This document shows, one piece after another, positions 25,898-35,017 of a DNA stretch of 45,442 nucleotides. The stretch comes from Anaerolineaceae bacterium UBA6086. Lineage in GTDB: Bacteria; Chloroflexota; Anaerolineae; Anaerolineales; Anaerolineaceae. Where the stretch lies: NCBI GenBank assembly GCA_002436005.1, contig DIXG01000031.1, positions 1 through 45,442 of the forward strand, in the 5' to 3' direction. Numbering within the stretch: position 1 is the first letter of the stretch; each line of letters starts with the position of its first letter. Both the position numbers and the translations under genes were made by a program. The notes beneath the pieces were generated by a model. The model had not been told where the DNA came from and made no database searches. It saw only the letters and a list, made by a program, of their open reading frames with translations.

Positions 25898-26794
25898 ATG
25901 GATACGCAAGAATTAAACAACATTAAAAGAGAAGAAGCTGCAAAGAAAAGCGCTCGCAAAGGGAAACGCCTTATGTGGCTGAGCCGTACCCCCTCCTATG
26001 TTTTTGTGGGGATCTGGTCTTTATTCACTGTTTTCGTGATTTTATGGGTTGGGCTCAGTTCCTTGAAGTCCAATATGCAGATTTTTAAAGAACCGTGGAT
26101 GTTGCCAACGGAACTGCACTTTGAGAATTTTGTTAAAGCCTGGTCAGTGATGCGCTTTAGCAATTATTTTCTTAACAGCACGCTGGTCGTCCTGATCTCA
26201 GTTGTGTTGATCCTGGTGGTCTCAGCGCCAGCCTCGTATGTGCTCAGCAGGCTAAAGTTTCGGGGAAGAACGCTAATTTCGATGATCTACACCGCAGGAA
26301 TGGGGATCCCCTATCCTTTGCTGTTTATCCCCCTGTTTGTGATTATGGCGAGCCTCAAACTCATTGATAATCTTGTGGGGTTAACAATCGTTTATGTAAG
26401 TTTGTCCATCCCATTTACGGTCTATATTCTGACAGGGTTTTTCAGCTCTCTTCCGTCTGAATTGGAGGAAGCAGCCATCATAGACGGCTGTAAGGATTAT
26501 CAGGTATTTACCAAAATCATGCTTCCCCTGGCATCCCCTGGACTGATCACAGCAGCCATTTTTAATTTCATTGGGCTGTGGAATGAATACCAGCTGGCGC
26601 TGGTTTTCATCAATTCTGATGAGAATCGGACGATTTCATTAGGCCTATACTCATTAGCCAACTCGATGCAGTACACCGGGGACTGGGCAGGTCTGTTTGC
26701 TGGGATCGTGATCATTATGGTGCCGACGATCATTCTCTACATTTTCCTCTCGGAGAAGATGATTGCGGGTATCACCATGGGCGCATCAAAATAG
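25898..26794 (+). CDS. CUT1 ABC sugar permease (MalG/UgpE type)
   Basis: This 298-residue membrane protein is the second half of the permease dimer. The EAA loop is EAAIIDGCKDYQVFTKIMLP. It ends in ITMGASK, close to the usual GLTAGAVKG-type C-terminus of MalG relatives. The N-terminal 30 residues are charged and cytoplasmic. I chose the ATG at 25898, behind GAAGGGAA; a TTG at 25874 is also in frame. The operon appears to end at the hairpin at 26816. Confidence 0.93.
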   Translation: MDTQELNNIKREEAAKKSARKGKRLMWLSRTPSYVFVGIWSLFTVFVILWVGLSSLKSNMQIFKEPWMLPTELHFENFVKAWSVMRFSNYFLNSTLVVLISVVLILVVSAPASYVLSRLKFRGRTLISMIYTAGMGIPYPLLFIPLFVIMASLKLIDNLVGLTIVYVSLSIPFTVYILTGFFSSLPSELEEAAIIDGCKDYQVFTKIMLPLASPGLITAAIFNFIGLWNEYQLALVFINSDENRTISLGLYSLANSMQYTGDWAGLFAGIVIIMVPTIILYIFLSEKMIAGITMGASK

Positions 26795-26815
26795 ACATTA
26801 ACTGCTTGATCATCC

Positions 26816-26862
26816 ATACTGCTGGTCCTTTGGGTATTTGAGACTTGAAGGATCAGCAGTGT
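26816..26862 (+). terminator. Stem-loop after the permease genes
   Basis: ACTGCTGGTCCTT (26818-26830) pairs with AAGGATCAGCAGT (26848-26860), with one G-U and two more closing pairs outside. The T-run is weak (GTTTG), so termination may be partial. Confidence 0.5.
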
Positions 26863-26927
26863 TTGAATGTCCATAGAAGTCGCAGTTGGACCATCTGTCA
26901 TTTTCTGAACAGTAAATCCATGTGGGT

Positions 26928-26949
26928 GTGATCTGGTAATCCAGGTCAC
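26928..26949. promoter_or_regulatory. Inverted repeat upstream of the SIS gene
   Basis: GTGATCTGG and CCAGGTCAC form nine pairs with one G-U around TAAT, 50 bases before the SIS gene start. This is an operator or hairpin candidate. Confidence 0.35.
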
Positions 26950-26998
26950 AAGCTTGATGCACTGAAAACATAAACATGAAAGGAACAAAGGGATAAAC

Positions 26999-28060
26999 AT
27001 GCAAAACAAAGGTGAAAATACGCTGCGGGAAATCTTAAGCCAACCAGCAGTTTGGGCAGATACGTTAAAAGTCTTTGACGCAAACCGGGAATCATTGATG
27101 GCGTTTTGGGAAGAAGGGCAATTTGACCAGGTCATTTTCACCGGCTGTGGTTCAACCTTCTATCTTTCACAATCGGCAGCGGTCATTTTTCAAAAATTGA
27201 CCGGGTTCACTTCTATTGCTCTGCCAGGATCGGAACTGTTCCTGTTCAATGATCTCTATCTTGACCCCGGGAAACGAACCCTGCTGGTGGCTGTATCCCG
27301 TTCGGGGGAGACGACGGAAACTGTGCGAGCGATGCAGATCTTTAAGGCAGGTGGGTTTGGTAAAACCATGACGATCACCACAGTGCCTGGCAGCAGCGTA
27401 ACAAAGTTTGCAGATTTTACGCTTATCGCTGAAGCCGCACAAGAAGTTAGCATTGCTCAAACGCGATCCTTTGCCAGTATGCTGTTATTGGCAGAAGCCA
27501 TGGCCGCGCAGATTGGCGGTATGGATACTACCGAAGTGTTTGCATCCTTTCCTGATAAAGTGGCAGCGTTATTTGACCGTTATCAGACCCTCGCCCAATC
27601 CATTGGCGAAGATCATTCACTTGTCAAGTTCTTCTTCCTCGGTTCCGCCTTTAATTTTGGTGTGGCCAGCGAAGCTATGCTAAAGATGAAAGAGATGTCT
27701 CTTTCAAACTCTGAAGCTTTTCATATCCTTGAATTTCGCCATGGACCAAAATCAATGGTTGATGAAAACAGCCTGGTGATTGGTTTATTGACCGAATCGG
27801 CTGCACATCAGGAAATGCCTGTCCTGCAGGAAATGGCTGGGCTGGGCGGCAAGGTTCTAACTGTCGCAGAACAAAGTAATGAAACACTGGCTTCGATCGG
27901 TGAGGTGGTTGAAATCTGTTCGGGAGTGAGCGAACCGCTGCGTGCGCTGTTGTTTTTACCGGTTTTACAATTGATCGCTTTTTACCGGGCGATCTCAAAT
28001 GGGCAGGATCCGGATAATCCTCACAATTTGGACGCGGTTGTCCACATTCCTTCAGCCTGA
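26999..28060 (+). CDS. SIS-domain sugar isomerase/deaminase (AgaS / GlmS C-half type)
   Basis: The 353 residues comprise two SIS domains without the glutaminase domain of GlmS. Visible are FTGCGSTFYLSQSAAV, VAVSRSGETTETVRAMQ, the EFRHGP motif typical of GlmS/AgaS/NagB-II and a C-terminal LQLIAFYRAISNGQDPDNP. Family members isomerise or deaminate hexosamine-6-phosphates or act as deglycases on phosphorylated sugar amines. This hints that the imported sugar may carry an amino or amine-linked group, which the sequence alone cannot settle. AAAGGG precedes the ATG. It follows the transporter genes after a 204-base gap. Confidence 0.85.
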   Translation: MQNKGENTLREILSQPAVWADTLKVFDANRESLMAFWEEGQFDQVIFTGCGSTFYLSQSAAVIFQKLTGFTSIALPGSELFLFNDLYLDPGKRTLLVAVSRSGETTETVRAMQIFKAGGFGKTMTITTVPGSSVTKFADFTLIAEAAQEVSIAQTRSFASMLLLAEAMAAQIGGMDTTEVFASFPDKVAALFDRYQTLAQSIGEDHSLVKFFFLGSAFNFGVASEAMLKMKEMSLSNSEAFHILEFRHGPKSMVDENSLVIGLLTESAAHQEMPVLQEMAGLGGKVLTVAEQSNETLASIGEVVEICSGVSEPLRALLFLPVLQLIAFYRAISNGQDPDNPHNLDAVVHIPSA

Positions 28061-28141
28061 ATGGGGATGGAGAATCCATAGGATCCGGTCCTGTCCGCAT
28101 TAGACCTGAAGCCGAACCCCTCTGAGGAAGAAGGCAAACAC

Positions 28142-29236
28142 ATGAACCAAATTCCTTTTTCGCGTCAATCCAATTGCCGCATAACGGATGCAATTCGTTA
28201 TTGCGGATTGCAGACAATTGTCCTTGAGAATGAAATGCTTCGGGTTGTCGTCTTTCCAGAAAAAGGCGGCGAAATTTACAGCATTCAATACAAACCCAGG
28301 GACATTGATCCTCTGCTGCATTTTCGTTCACTACAAACACCAAGACCTTTTCCAGCAACCATCCCCCTCAAGGATGGTTCTTTTACGGATTATTATGATG
28401 GAGGGTGGCAGGTGATGTTTCCCAGCGGCGGGGGTCCAAACGCTGCTTTTGGCATGGAGATAGGTCGGCATGGGGAGGCTGCATTGCTGTCCTGGTCCTG
28501 GCAAATCTTACGTGATGATCCTGAAGAGGTGATGATTCGTTTTTGGGCGCAAATGGTCAGAACGCCGTTCTTGTATGAGAGAGAGATGCGCCTGGCTGCC
28601 GGGGAAAGCAAATTTCACCTGACAGAGAAAATCACCAATCAGGGTGGAGTGCCGTTGCCCTTTATGTGGGGACATCATCCAGCGTTTGGTGCGCCTTTTT
28701 TGGATGGGTCCTGTGTGCTGGATGTTCCTGCAGGAATGATTGAATCTATCAAGCAAGAAATTGTTGAATCACGGGTCCCGGCGGGCACGAGCCATGCCTG
28801 GCCAATGGTCCCTGACAAGGAAAATCAACCTCTTGATTTGAGATCCATCCCGGCAAACGGGGGACATACCTCCGATATGTTTTTCCTCAGCGGATTGGAG
28901 GATGGCTGGTATGCCCTGACCAATCGGCAGCGCGGATTGGGGTTTGCGCTCACCTGGGATCTGGATGTATTCCCTGTTCTGTGGGTGTGGCAGGAATTTG
29001 GGGGCACCAAAGGCCATCCCTGGTACGCCAACACCTACGCTTTGGGATTGGAGACCTGCACCCATTACGCGCTTGAAGGGGCAAATGGGCTGGAAGGCGT
29101 GATCGAGTCTGGGGAAGCAAGGCTCCTAGAGCCAGGCGAGTCGTTGAGCGTTATGCTGAGTGCTGTGCTTTACGAAACTGGTGGGGCTGAAGGGGTTGCG
29201 CACGTCTCCAGGACGGGTAAAGTGACCTTGCGGTAG
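28142..29236 (+). CDS. Aldose 1-epimerase-like (galactose mutarotase superfamily) protein
   Basis: The 364 residues show the beta-sandwich pattern of mutarotase-like proteins: FPEKGGEIYSIQYKPRDIDP near the start, MWGHHPAFGAPFLDGSCVLD with paired His about residues 175-190 and an acidic C-terminal region with LGLETCTHYALEG. Such enzymes interconvert alpha and beta sugar anomers or epimerise sugar phosphates. It lies 81 bases after the SIS gene and ends at a terminator. It is a different subfamily from the DUF4432 protein at 41846. Confidence 0.75.
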   Translation: MNQIPFSRQSNCRITDAIRYCGLQTIVLENEMLRVVVFPEKGGEIYSIQYKPRDIDPLLHFRSLQTPRPFPATIPLKDGSFTDYYDGGWQVMFPSGGGPNAAFGMEIGRHGEAALLSWSWQILRDDPEEVMIRFWAQMVRTPFLYEREMRLAAGESKFHLTEKITNQGGVPLPFMWGHHPAFGAPFLDGSCVLDVPAGMIESIKQEIVESRVPAGTSHAWPMVPDKENQPLDLRSIPANGGHTSDMFFLSGLEDGWYALTNRQRGLGFALTWDLDVFPVLWVWQEFGGTKGHPWYANTYALGLETCTHYALEGANGLEGVIESGEARLLEPGESLSVMLSAVLYETGGAEGVAHVSRTGKVTLR

Positions 29237-29259
29237 TGGCGTAAATAACTTAAAAAAAG

Positions 29260-29296
29260 ACCGCCGTCAAGTGATCAGGTTTTGGCAGCGGTTTTT
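29260..29296. terminator. Terminator between mutarotase and MFS genes
   Basis: ACCGC (29260-29264) pairs with GCGGT (29288-29292), and GTCAA pairs with TTGGC inside after one mismatch. TTTTT follows and an A-run precedes, so it may act for both converging genes. Confidence 0.7.
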
Positions 29297-29324
29297 GATT
29301 CTCTAAATATTCTATTGTGTGAAA

Positions 29325-30512
29325 CTATCCAGCAAGTTTGGGTGCTGATTTCATTTTTGGCAGCATGAAGATGAAAGGCAAACCCAAAGCCATCAATCCT
29401 GCGCTGACCAAAAATGTGGTTTGAAAATTCGTGAAATCTGCCAGTGCGCCGACCAGCAGCACAGAAATAGCATTAATGATGAAGCTGATAGCCATATAGA
29501 CCCCGTTGGCAAAGGATTTGTTTTCAGGTGAATTTTCCATCACGACTGCCAGAAAGATCGGAACTGAGGCAATTGCAAAGAATCCGATCAAAATCAGGAC
29601 AGGAATTTGCCAGAAACCCTTGGCGTTCAGGAACAAAGGGATTAGGAACGGCACTGTGATGTAGGAGATGAGCAGCATGATGCGCCTGCCGAAGCGGTCT
29701 GAAAGCCAGCCAGCGAGGAGTGCACCGATCATACCTGCCACCTGCAAGATTGTGAGGGATGCCCCGGCTATCCACAGGGCAGAGCCCTGGGTGGTCATGT
29801 AAGTTGGCAGATAGGTTGTCAGCGCGGCATGGGCTAAAGCACGGGCGAATACTAAAATGGAGACCGGGATCATCACCCGGCGAATTTTTCCAAAAGCAGT
29901 CTTCCAGTTGGTGAAGTTTTGTTTTTCAACCGGCAGGGTGGAAACGTCTTGCAGTTTGTAATAGAGAAAGATCGAAGTCATAAATCCGCCGATCATCAAC
30001 CACGGCACCTGCCCCGGCGTTAGATATTCAATGGCAGTGACAATGATGAGCGGTCCTAAAGACCTGCCTAATTCACCGCCAACCATCCAGTAACTCATGC
30101 TCCTGCCCAGTTTGTCGCCGGCAAAACTGCTGCCAATCACAGGGCTGACCGCGTGCAGGGCTGCAGAACTTATCCCAGCAAGCAGAAGCAAAACCATTAG
30201 CAAGCCATACCCCGGTGCGATGGCAAGCAAACTCATCGCCACGCCCGTAACAGCAGGCGCCAGGACGGTCAGGATTTTCAAGTTCTTATTATCAGCAATG
30301 TGCCCAATGATCGGTTGAAATAAAGATGGAATTTGGAGAAAGACTGAAAGTGAACCTGCTGTGGTATTTGAGAAGCCAAATTTAGAAATCAGCACTGGCA
30401 GTAGGGCGGGTAAAAAGGCTGTATACGTATCATGAACGCCGTGGGCACTGGCAATGAGGGCAACTTTACCCCCTTGAAAGGTTTCTTCTTCGTTGACAGT
30501 TTCGATGGCCAT
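29325..30512 (-). CDS. MFS transporter, fosmidomycin-resistance (Fsr)-like
   Basis: This 395-residue membrane protein has about twelve hydrophobic segments. The N-terminal signature ASAHGVHDTYTAFLPALLPVL matches the Fsr-like subgroup of drug exporters. A typical MFS loop, GWLSDRFGRRIML, links the segments of the second half. The start is ATG at 30512, behind AAGGA; the frame is open back to 30620, but the extra residues are not family-like. The substrate is unknown, and it may be unrelated to the surrounding sugar genes. Confidence 0.85.
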   Translation of the reverse strand: MAIETVNEEETFQGGKVALIASAHGVHDTYTAFLPALLPVLISKFGFSNTTAGSLSVFLQIPSLFQPIIGHIADNKNLKILTVLAPAVTGVAMSLLAIAPGYGLLMVLLLLAGISSAALHAVSPVIGSSFAGDKLGRSMSYWMVGGELGRSLGPLIIVTAIEYLTPGQVPWLMIGGFMTSIFLYYKLQDVSTLPVEKQNFTNWKTAFGKIRRVMIPVSILVFARALAHAALTTYLPTYMTTQGSALWIAGASLTILQVAGMIGALLAGWLSDRFGRRIMLLISYITVPFLIPLFLNAKGFWQIPVLILIGFFAIASVPIFLAVVMENSPENKSFANGVYMAISFIINAISVLLVGALADFTNFQTTFLVSAGLMALGLPFIFMLPKMKSAPKLAG

Positions 30513-30848
30513 GCTTTTCCTTGTTTCGTTGTCTGGAGATGTCACAAAGACCATTTTACCACTCTTAGAAGGGATGATAACCACTGTTGATGATTTCCGG
30601 TTGGGAAAAGCGAAATACACGTAAACAGGCTATTTGCATAAATATCCTATTGATCGAACACTGCGTTTTCATAGCGCTGCATTGCTTTGGCATGGCTTGG
30701 TATAATCCTAAAAGGTAACCATCTGTTATGAGGTTATTGGGAGTGGAGGCGTGTATTGAAGTTTTTGTTTGGCGTATATTCTTTTTAAGGGACATTTACT
30801 GCTGTTTCGTATATCATATAAAATCAGAATTCCATAAAGGAGGAGTCA
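30513..30848. promoter_or_regulatory. Divergent intergenic region MFS / aldo-keto reductase
   Basis: This gap holds two plus-strand promoter candidates for the reductase. One is an extended -10, TGG-TATAAT (TATAAT at 30701-30706), without a clear -35. The other is TTTACT (30795-30800) with a 16-base spacer to TATAAA (30817-30822). No gene is seen in it. Confidence 0.4.
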
Positions 30849-31898
30849 ATGGCAAATGAAGGTGAGATCATAAAATATTTCCCGAACCAGGAACGCTATG
30901 AAACAATGACCTTTCGGCGATGCGGTCGAAGCGGGTTGCAGCTGCCGCTGGTGTCTTTAGGTTTATGGCACAATTTTGGTGGGTATTCAGCCTTTGAAAA
31001 CAGCCGCCAAATGCTGCGGACGGCTTTTGATCTGGGGATCACACATTTTGACCTCGCAAACAATTACGGTCCGCCACCCGGATCGGCTGAGGAAAACTTT
31101 GGCAGAATTTTCGAGCAAGATTTCAAACCTTACAGGGATGAATTGATCCTTTCCACCAAGGCGGGCTATTACATGTGGCAGGGGCCGTATGGCGAATGGG
31201 GCTCAAGAAAGTATTTGATCGCCAGCCTGGATCAGAGTCTCAAACGGATGGGATTGGATTATGTGGATATCTTCTATTCTCATCGTTATGATCCCAATAC
31301 GCCGTTGGAAGAGACTATGCAGGCGCTTGACCAGGTTGTTCGTCAGGGAAAGGCGTTGTATGTTGGGATTTCCTCATACGGACCCGAGAAAACGCGCGAA
31401 GCTGTTCAGATTCTGAATGATCTTGGCACACCCTGTCTGATCCACCAATCCTCATATTCGATGTTGAATCGCTGGGTAGAAGATGAATTGCTGGATGTGC
31501 TTGAAGATACCGGGATTGGTTTAATTGCATTTTCGCCCCTGGCTCAGGGCATGCTTTCTGATAAATACCTGGATGGAATCCCGGAGGATTCACGAATTAA
31601 GAGGGGCGGCGCGCTCGATGAGTCGCAGTTGACAGAAGATAATATTCGCCGAATAAAAGCCTTGAATGAAATCGCCAAGCGGCGCAATCAAACGCTCGCC
31701 CAGATGGCGCTGGCGTGGGTGCTGCGTGACGAGAGAGTCGTCAGCGTCCTGGTCGGGGCAAGCAAACCGGAGCAGGTGGTTGAGAATGTCGAAGCGCTCA
31801 ATAACCTCGCTTTTTCAGCTGAGGAACTGGCGGAGATCGAGCAATACGCCAGGGAAGGCGGAATTAATATTTGGTCAGATTCAAGTGATCACGGATAA
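30849..31898 (+). CDS. Aldo-keto reductase, YghZ / L-glyceraldehyde-3-phosphate reductase type
   Basis: This 349-residue NADPH-dependent reductase has FDLANNYGPPPGSAEENFG with the catalytic Asp and Tyr, and STKAGYYMWQGPYGEWGSRK, a signature of the YghZ/AKR14 group. DYVDIFYSHRYDPNTPLEETM and the cofactor end VLVGASKPEQVVEN follow. YghZ relatives reduce L-glyceraldehyde-3-phosphate and methylglyoxal, which would suit sugar fermentation. AAGGAGG precedes the ATG by five bases. It ends 32 bases before the convergent PfkB kinase. Confidence 0.92.
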   Translation: MANEGEIIKYFPNQERYETMTFRRCGRSGLQLPLVSLGLWHNFGGYSAFENSRQMLRTAFDLGITHFDLANNYGPPPGSAEENFGRIFEQDFKPYRDELILSTKAGYYMWQGPYGEWGSRKYLIASLDQSLKRMGLDYVDIFYSHRYDPNTPLEETMQALDQVVRQGKALYVGISSYGPEKTREAVQILNDLGTPCLIHQSSYSMLNRWVEDELLDVLEDTGIGLIAFSPLAQGMLSDKYLDGIPEDSRIKRGGALDESQLTEDNIRRIKALNEIAKRRNQTLAQMALAWVLRDERVVSVLVGASKPEQVVENVEALNNLAFSAEELAEIEQYAREGGINIWSDSSDHG

Positions 31899-31930
31899 AC
31901 TGATTTGAGTTTTAGAATAGTGGAGAGGGA

Positions 31931-32860
31931 TCAGTCCATTTCGCTGCGATAGGGAGGGTCTGCCCCTTCCCGGGTGCAGTTAATTGCCGCTGCCCGGTTG
32001 GCAAAGCGCAAGCACGCAGTTATGGTGTCCTGGGTGAGTGCTGCCAGGGCGGCAGCATTGACCAGAAAGCCGCCTTCATAGAGATAGGTTAGCAGCGCAG
32101 AAAAAAAGGTGTCTCCAGCGCCAACAGTATCTCGTACAGCTACCTTTTCCACCGGCACAAAGACTTGTTCGCCGCTGGCTGTGAATGCTGTTGCGCCAGA
32201 GGCGCCCTGTGTGAGGATCACAAGACTGACACCCATTTCGAACCAGGAAGGCATCAGATCTGTGATTGGTTTGCCAGGATAAAGAAGCTCCAGGTCCACC
32301 TCGCTTAACCTCAGGATATCAACGAATTTCAACCATCCTTCAAACCGCGCACGATACGCGTCCCAATCTGAGATGACGAGGGGACGGACATTGGGGTCCA
32401 GAGTGATGACCCTTTGCTGGCTTTCCCGTCTCATCAAAGTCTCAAGTGCGCTTGCCCCAGGCTCAAGGACAAGGGAAATTGACCCAAAATGGAGGACAGA
32501 GACCTCATTCTCCAGCCTTTGGGGCAGGTCGGCTGGTGTCATTGATCGGTCAACAGCCCCTGCTGCATAAAAGGCATATTGTGGTTCGTGAGCGCCTTCT
32601 GAAAGACTGACGAAAGCCAGCGTTGTTTGCCCTTGAATTTGTGGACAGTATCGTAAATCAACATTGTTATCGGTCAGGTGTTTTGCAAGGAGGTTGCCAA
32701 AGAGATCGGTTGAGAGGCGCGAGAGGAAGCAGACCGGCACACCCATACGACCAAGCCCAACGGCGATATTCATAATCGAACCGCCCGGGCAAGCTTTGAA
32801 AGTTTTTTCTTCGGGAGTAGGTATAAAATCAATCAGGGCTTCACCACAGCAGACAATCAT
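31931..32860 (-). CDS. PfkB-family carbohydrate kinase (fructokinase-like)
   Basis: This 309-residue ribokinase-type kinase has the N-terminal signature GGSIMNIAVGLGRMGVP and the catalytic anion-hole motif DTVGAGDTFFSALLTYL. It starts MIVCCGEALIDFIP, as in bacterial fructokinases. It would phosphorylate a ketose or related sugar. In the model proposed here it supplies the phosphate that a PTS would supply in the classical sorbose pathway. GGAGG lies six bases before the ATG. It is divergent from the SorE-like gene across a 428-base gap, which suggests shared control. Confidence 0.92.
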   Translation of the reverse strand: MIVCCGEALIDFIPTPEEKTFKACPGGSIMNIAVGLGRMGVPVCFLSRLSTDLFGNLLAKHLTDNNVDLRYCPQIQGQTTLAFVSLSEGAHEPQYAFYAAGAVDRSMTPADLPQRLENEVSVLHFGSISLVLEPGASALETLMRRESQQRVITLDPNVRPLVISDWDAYRARFEGWLKFVDILRLSEVDLELLYPGKPITDLMPSWFEMGVSLVILTQGASGATAFTASGEQVFVPVEKVAVRDTVGAGDTFFSALLTYLYEGGFLVNAAALAALTQDTITACLRFANRAAAINCTREGADPPYRSEMD

Positions 32861-33288
32861 CCTGCACCTCCAGTCGTGACCTGTCTCCTAACCATTGTAA
32901 ATCAGATTTAGCACTTAAGAGGATATTGTCAGACCTGGCTGGTAATGTGAGAGGTCATTTGTCAGGTTAAAACATTAACAATGACGGATAAATTGGTGAT
33001 AAACTCAATGTGTCACCAGCGCTTGAAAAGTTCTGCGCGCCTGAGGAAGTCTCAGCAGGCCAGGTATGGCGATAAATTATCCAACATTACTACCCTTTTC
33101 GGCGCCTGTGCAAATGTAACGATCAAGTTGAGAAAAACGTCAAATTATATCCTATAAATAAGATTACTAAAGTTAAGATTGATGCAATAATTGAAAATTC
33201 CTGAATAGTTCCAATCTGGTTTCCTAAGCCGGGTATAGTTAACTAAATGATGATGAATTGACGACCATAACAAACTGCAGAGGAAAAA
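32861..33288. promoter_or_regulatory. Divergent intergenic region kinase / SorE-like gene
   Basis: No gene is visible. Inverted repeats include GTTAA-AACA-TTAAC (32966-32979) and TGGTGA/TCACCA (32994-33018). The octamer TTGATGCA occurs at 33179-33186. No promoter with both boxes near consensus was found in either direction, although CTGACA-16-TAAATC on the minus strand is possible for the kinase. Confidence 0.35.
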
Positions 33289-35013
33289 ATGACCCCAAAA
33301 TATACACAATATCGCAAAGGTGCGATGCCAGAAAAAACAGAAAATGTCTTGTGGCCGCTTTATGGCGCAGGGTTGGAGAATCTCGGCAAAGAGGATCAAC
33401 CCATTAGCGTAGCAATGCCGGAGTTTGGTCCGGATGAATTGCTGGTGCGCCATGACGCCTGTGGGCTGTGTTTTTCGGACATTAAAGTGATTCGGCAGGG
33501 CGAAGCGCACCCAAGAATCTATCGCAATATGCAGGAAGATCCCGTCGTCCTGGGACATGAGGTCTCTCTTACGGTAGTCGGCGTTGGAGAGAATTTGCGT
33601 GGTCAATATTCCCCTGGCGATCGCTTTATTTTACAGGCAGATATTTTTGTAAATGGTGTGGGTTACGCCTATGGATATGAGATCCAGGGCGGTCTATCCC
33701 AATACACCGTGATTGATCAGAGGGTCTTGAACGGCGATCATGGCAATTATCTGATCCCGATCCGCCCTGAGACTGGCTATGCCGAATCTGCCCTGGTTGA
33801 ACCCTGGGCATGTGTGATTGCCGCTTATTACTTGCAGTATCGCAATCAATTGAAAGATAGGGGCATCGCCTGGTTCATTGGTCCGGATGAGGGTGAATAT
33901 TCACTGACAAATGGATTCGATCAAGAATCACATCCGGCTAAAATTTATCTGACAAATATGACAGGATCATTTGGCAGCTGGCTGCGCAAACAGGCAGACA
34001 TGTTGGGCATCCCTGTCGTAGAGGTGGCTGAAATTGTCGCTGTGGAGGGCGAGGCAAGTCTCGAAAACCAGGTAGATGATATCGTTTTACTTTCGCCAAC
34101 AGTTGAACTGGTGGAAACTGTCAGCCCGTACCTGGCTTATCATGGCGTGCTGGCTATTTCTGCTTGCCAAGCTTTTACACGCAAAGCAAAGATTGATATT
34201 GGTCGGGTGCACTATAACCGCTGGTTATACCTGGGCGGACAAACCGGTGATCTGGATCAGATTTACGCGCAAGCACCGCAGCGAACGGAATTGAAAAAGG
34301 GTGGGCGGTCGTTGTTTGTTGGTGCAGGCGGGCCGATGGGCCGCATGCATGTGCAGCATGCAATTGAATCCAAGGATCATCCGGGCTTGATTGTTTGTTC
34401 TGATGCCAGCGATCTGCGTTTGAAGGATTTAGATGAGACCTTTGCCGAGGAAGCCAGGGCTAAGGGGATTGAATGGCTGTGTGTCAATCCAATGAATAAG
34501 GAAGACTATGAAAAGGTGATGCAGCCCTTCCAGGCTGAGGGATTTGATGACATCATCATGCTGGTCCCAATTTCTGCTGTGATTGCGGACTCTGCTCCCT
34601 GGCTGGCAAAAGACGGCGTGATGAATATATTTGCAGGTGTGGCGCGCGGAACGACGGCGGAACTGGATCTGAATACACTGACGAACCGGAATGCTCGTGT
34701 GATCGGCCACTCTGCTTCGCAAATTGAAGATATGCTCACCATGCTGAACAAGGTGGAAGAGGGTGAACTTTCGACCAATCGATCTGTTGCTGCCGTGGGT
34801 TCGCTTGCTGCAGCCAAAGATGGCATGAAAGCATTGATCGATGCCGTCTATCCTGGGAAGGTTGTAATTTTCCCAAATATCAAACCGCTGCCATTGACAA
34901 GCGTGTTGGATTTGGGTGAAATTCTGCCAGAAGTGGCAGCCAAGCTCAAGGATGGACGAATCTGGACAAAAGAGGCTGAGGAAGCCTTTCTCGAAGCGAT
35001 GTTAGAGGATTGA
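33289..35013 (+). CDS. Zinc-dependent dehydrogenase, SorE-like, with an extra internal domain
   Basis: This is a medium-chain dehydrogenase of 574 residues, far above the 350-420 usual for the family. The catalytic domain shows CGLCFSDIK (Cys58, Cys61), VLGHEVS (His90, Glu91) and ALVEPWACV, and there is no four-Cys structural zinc loop. The cofactor domain begins SLFVGAGGPMGRMHVQ (about 341-356). Its later part, with GFDDIIMLVP, FAGVARG and a C-terminal IWTKEAEE, resembles L-sorbose-1-phosphate reductase (SorE). Between them, residues about 190-338 form a second Rossmann-like block without a glycine motif. AGAGG precedes the ATG. A sorbitol-6-phosphate-dehydrogenase-like gene follows after four bases, the same pairing as sorE/sorD. 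Confidence 0.8.
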   Translation: MTPKYTQYRKGAMPEKTENVLWPLYGAGLENLGKEDQPISVAMPEFGPDELLVRHDACGLCFSDIKVIRQGEAHPRIYRNMQEDPVVLGHEVSLTVVGVGENLRGQYSPGDRFILQADIFVNGVGYAYGYEIQGGLSQYTVIDQRVLNGDHGNYLIPIRPETGYAESALVEPWACVIAAYYLQYRNQLKDRGIAWFIGPDEGEYSLTNGFDQESHPAKIYLTNMTGSFGSWLRKQADMLGIPVVEVAEIVAVEGEASLENQVDDIVLLSPTVELVETVSPYLAYHGVLAISACQAFTRKAKIDIGRVHYNRWLYLGGQTGDLDQIYAQAPQRTELKKGGRSLFVGAGGPMGRMHVQHAIESKDHPGLIVCSDASDLRLKDLDETFAEEARAKGIEWLCVNPMNKEDYEKVMQPFQAEGFDDIIMLVPISAVIADSAPWLAKDGVMNIFAGVARGTTAELDLNTLTNRNARVIGHSASQIEDMLTMLNKVEEGELSTNRSVAAVGSLAAAKDGMKALIDAVYPGKVVIFPNIKPLPLTSVLDLGEILPEVAAKLKDGRIWTKEAEEAFLEAMLED

Positions 35014-35017
35014 TTTG

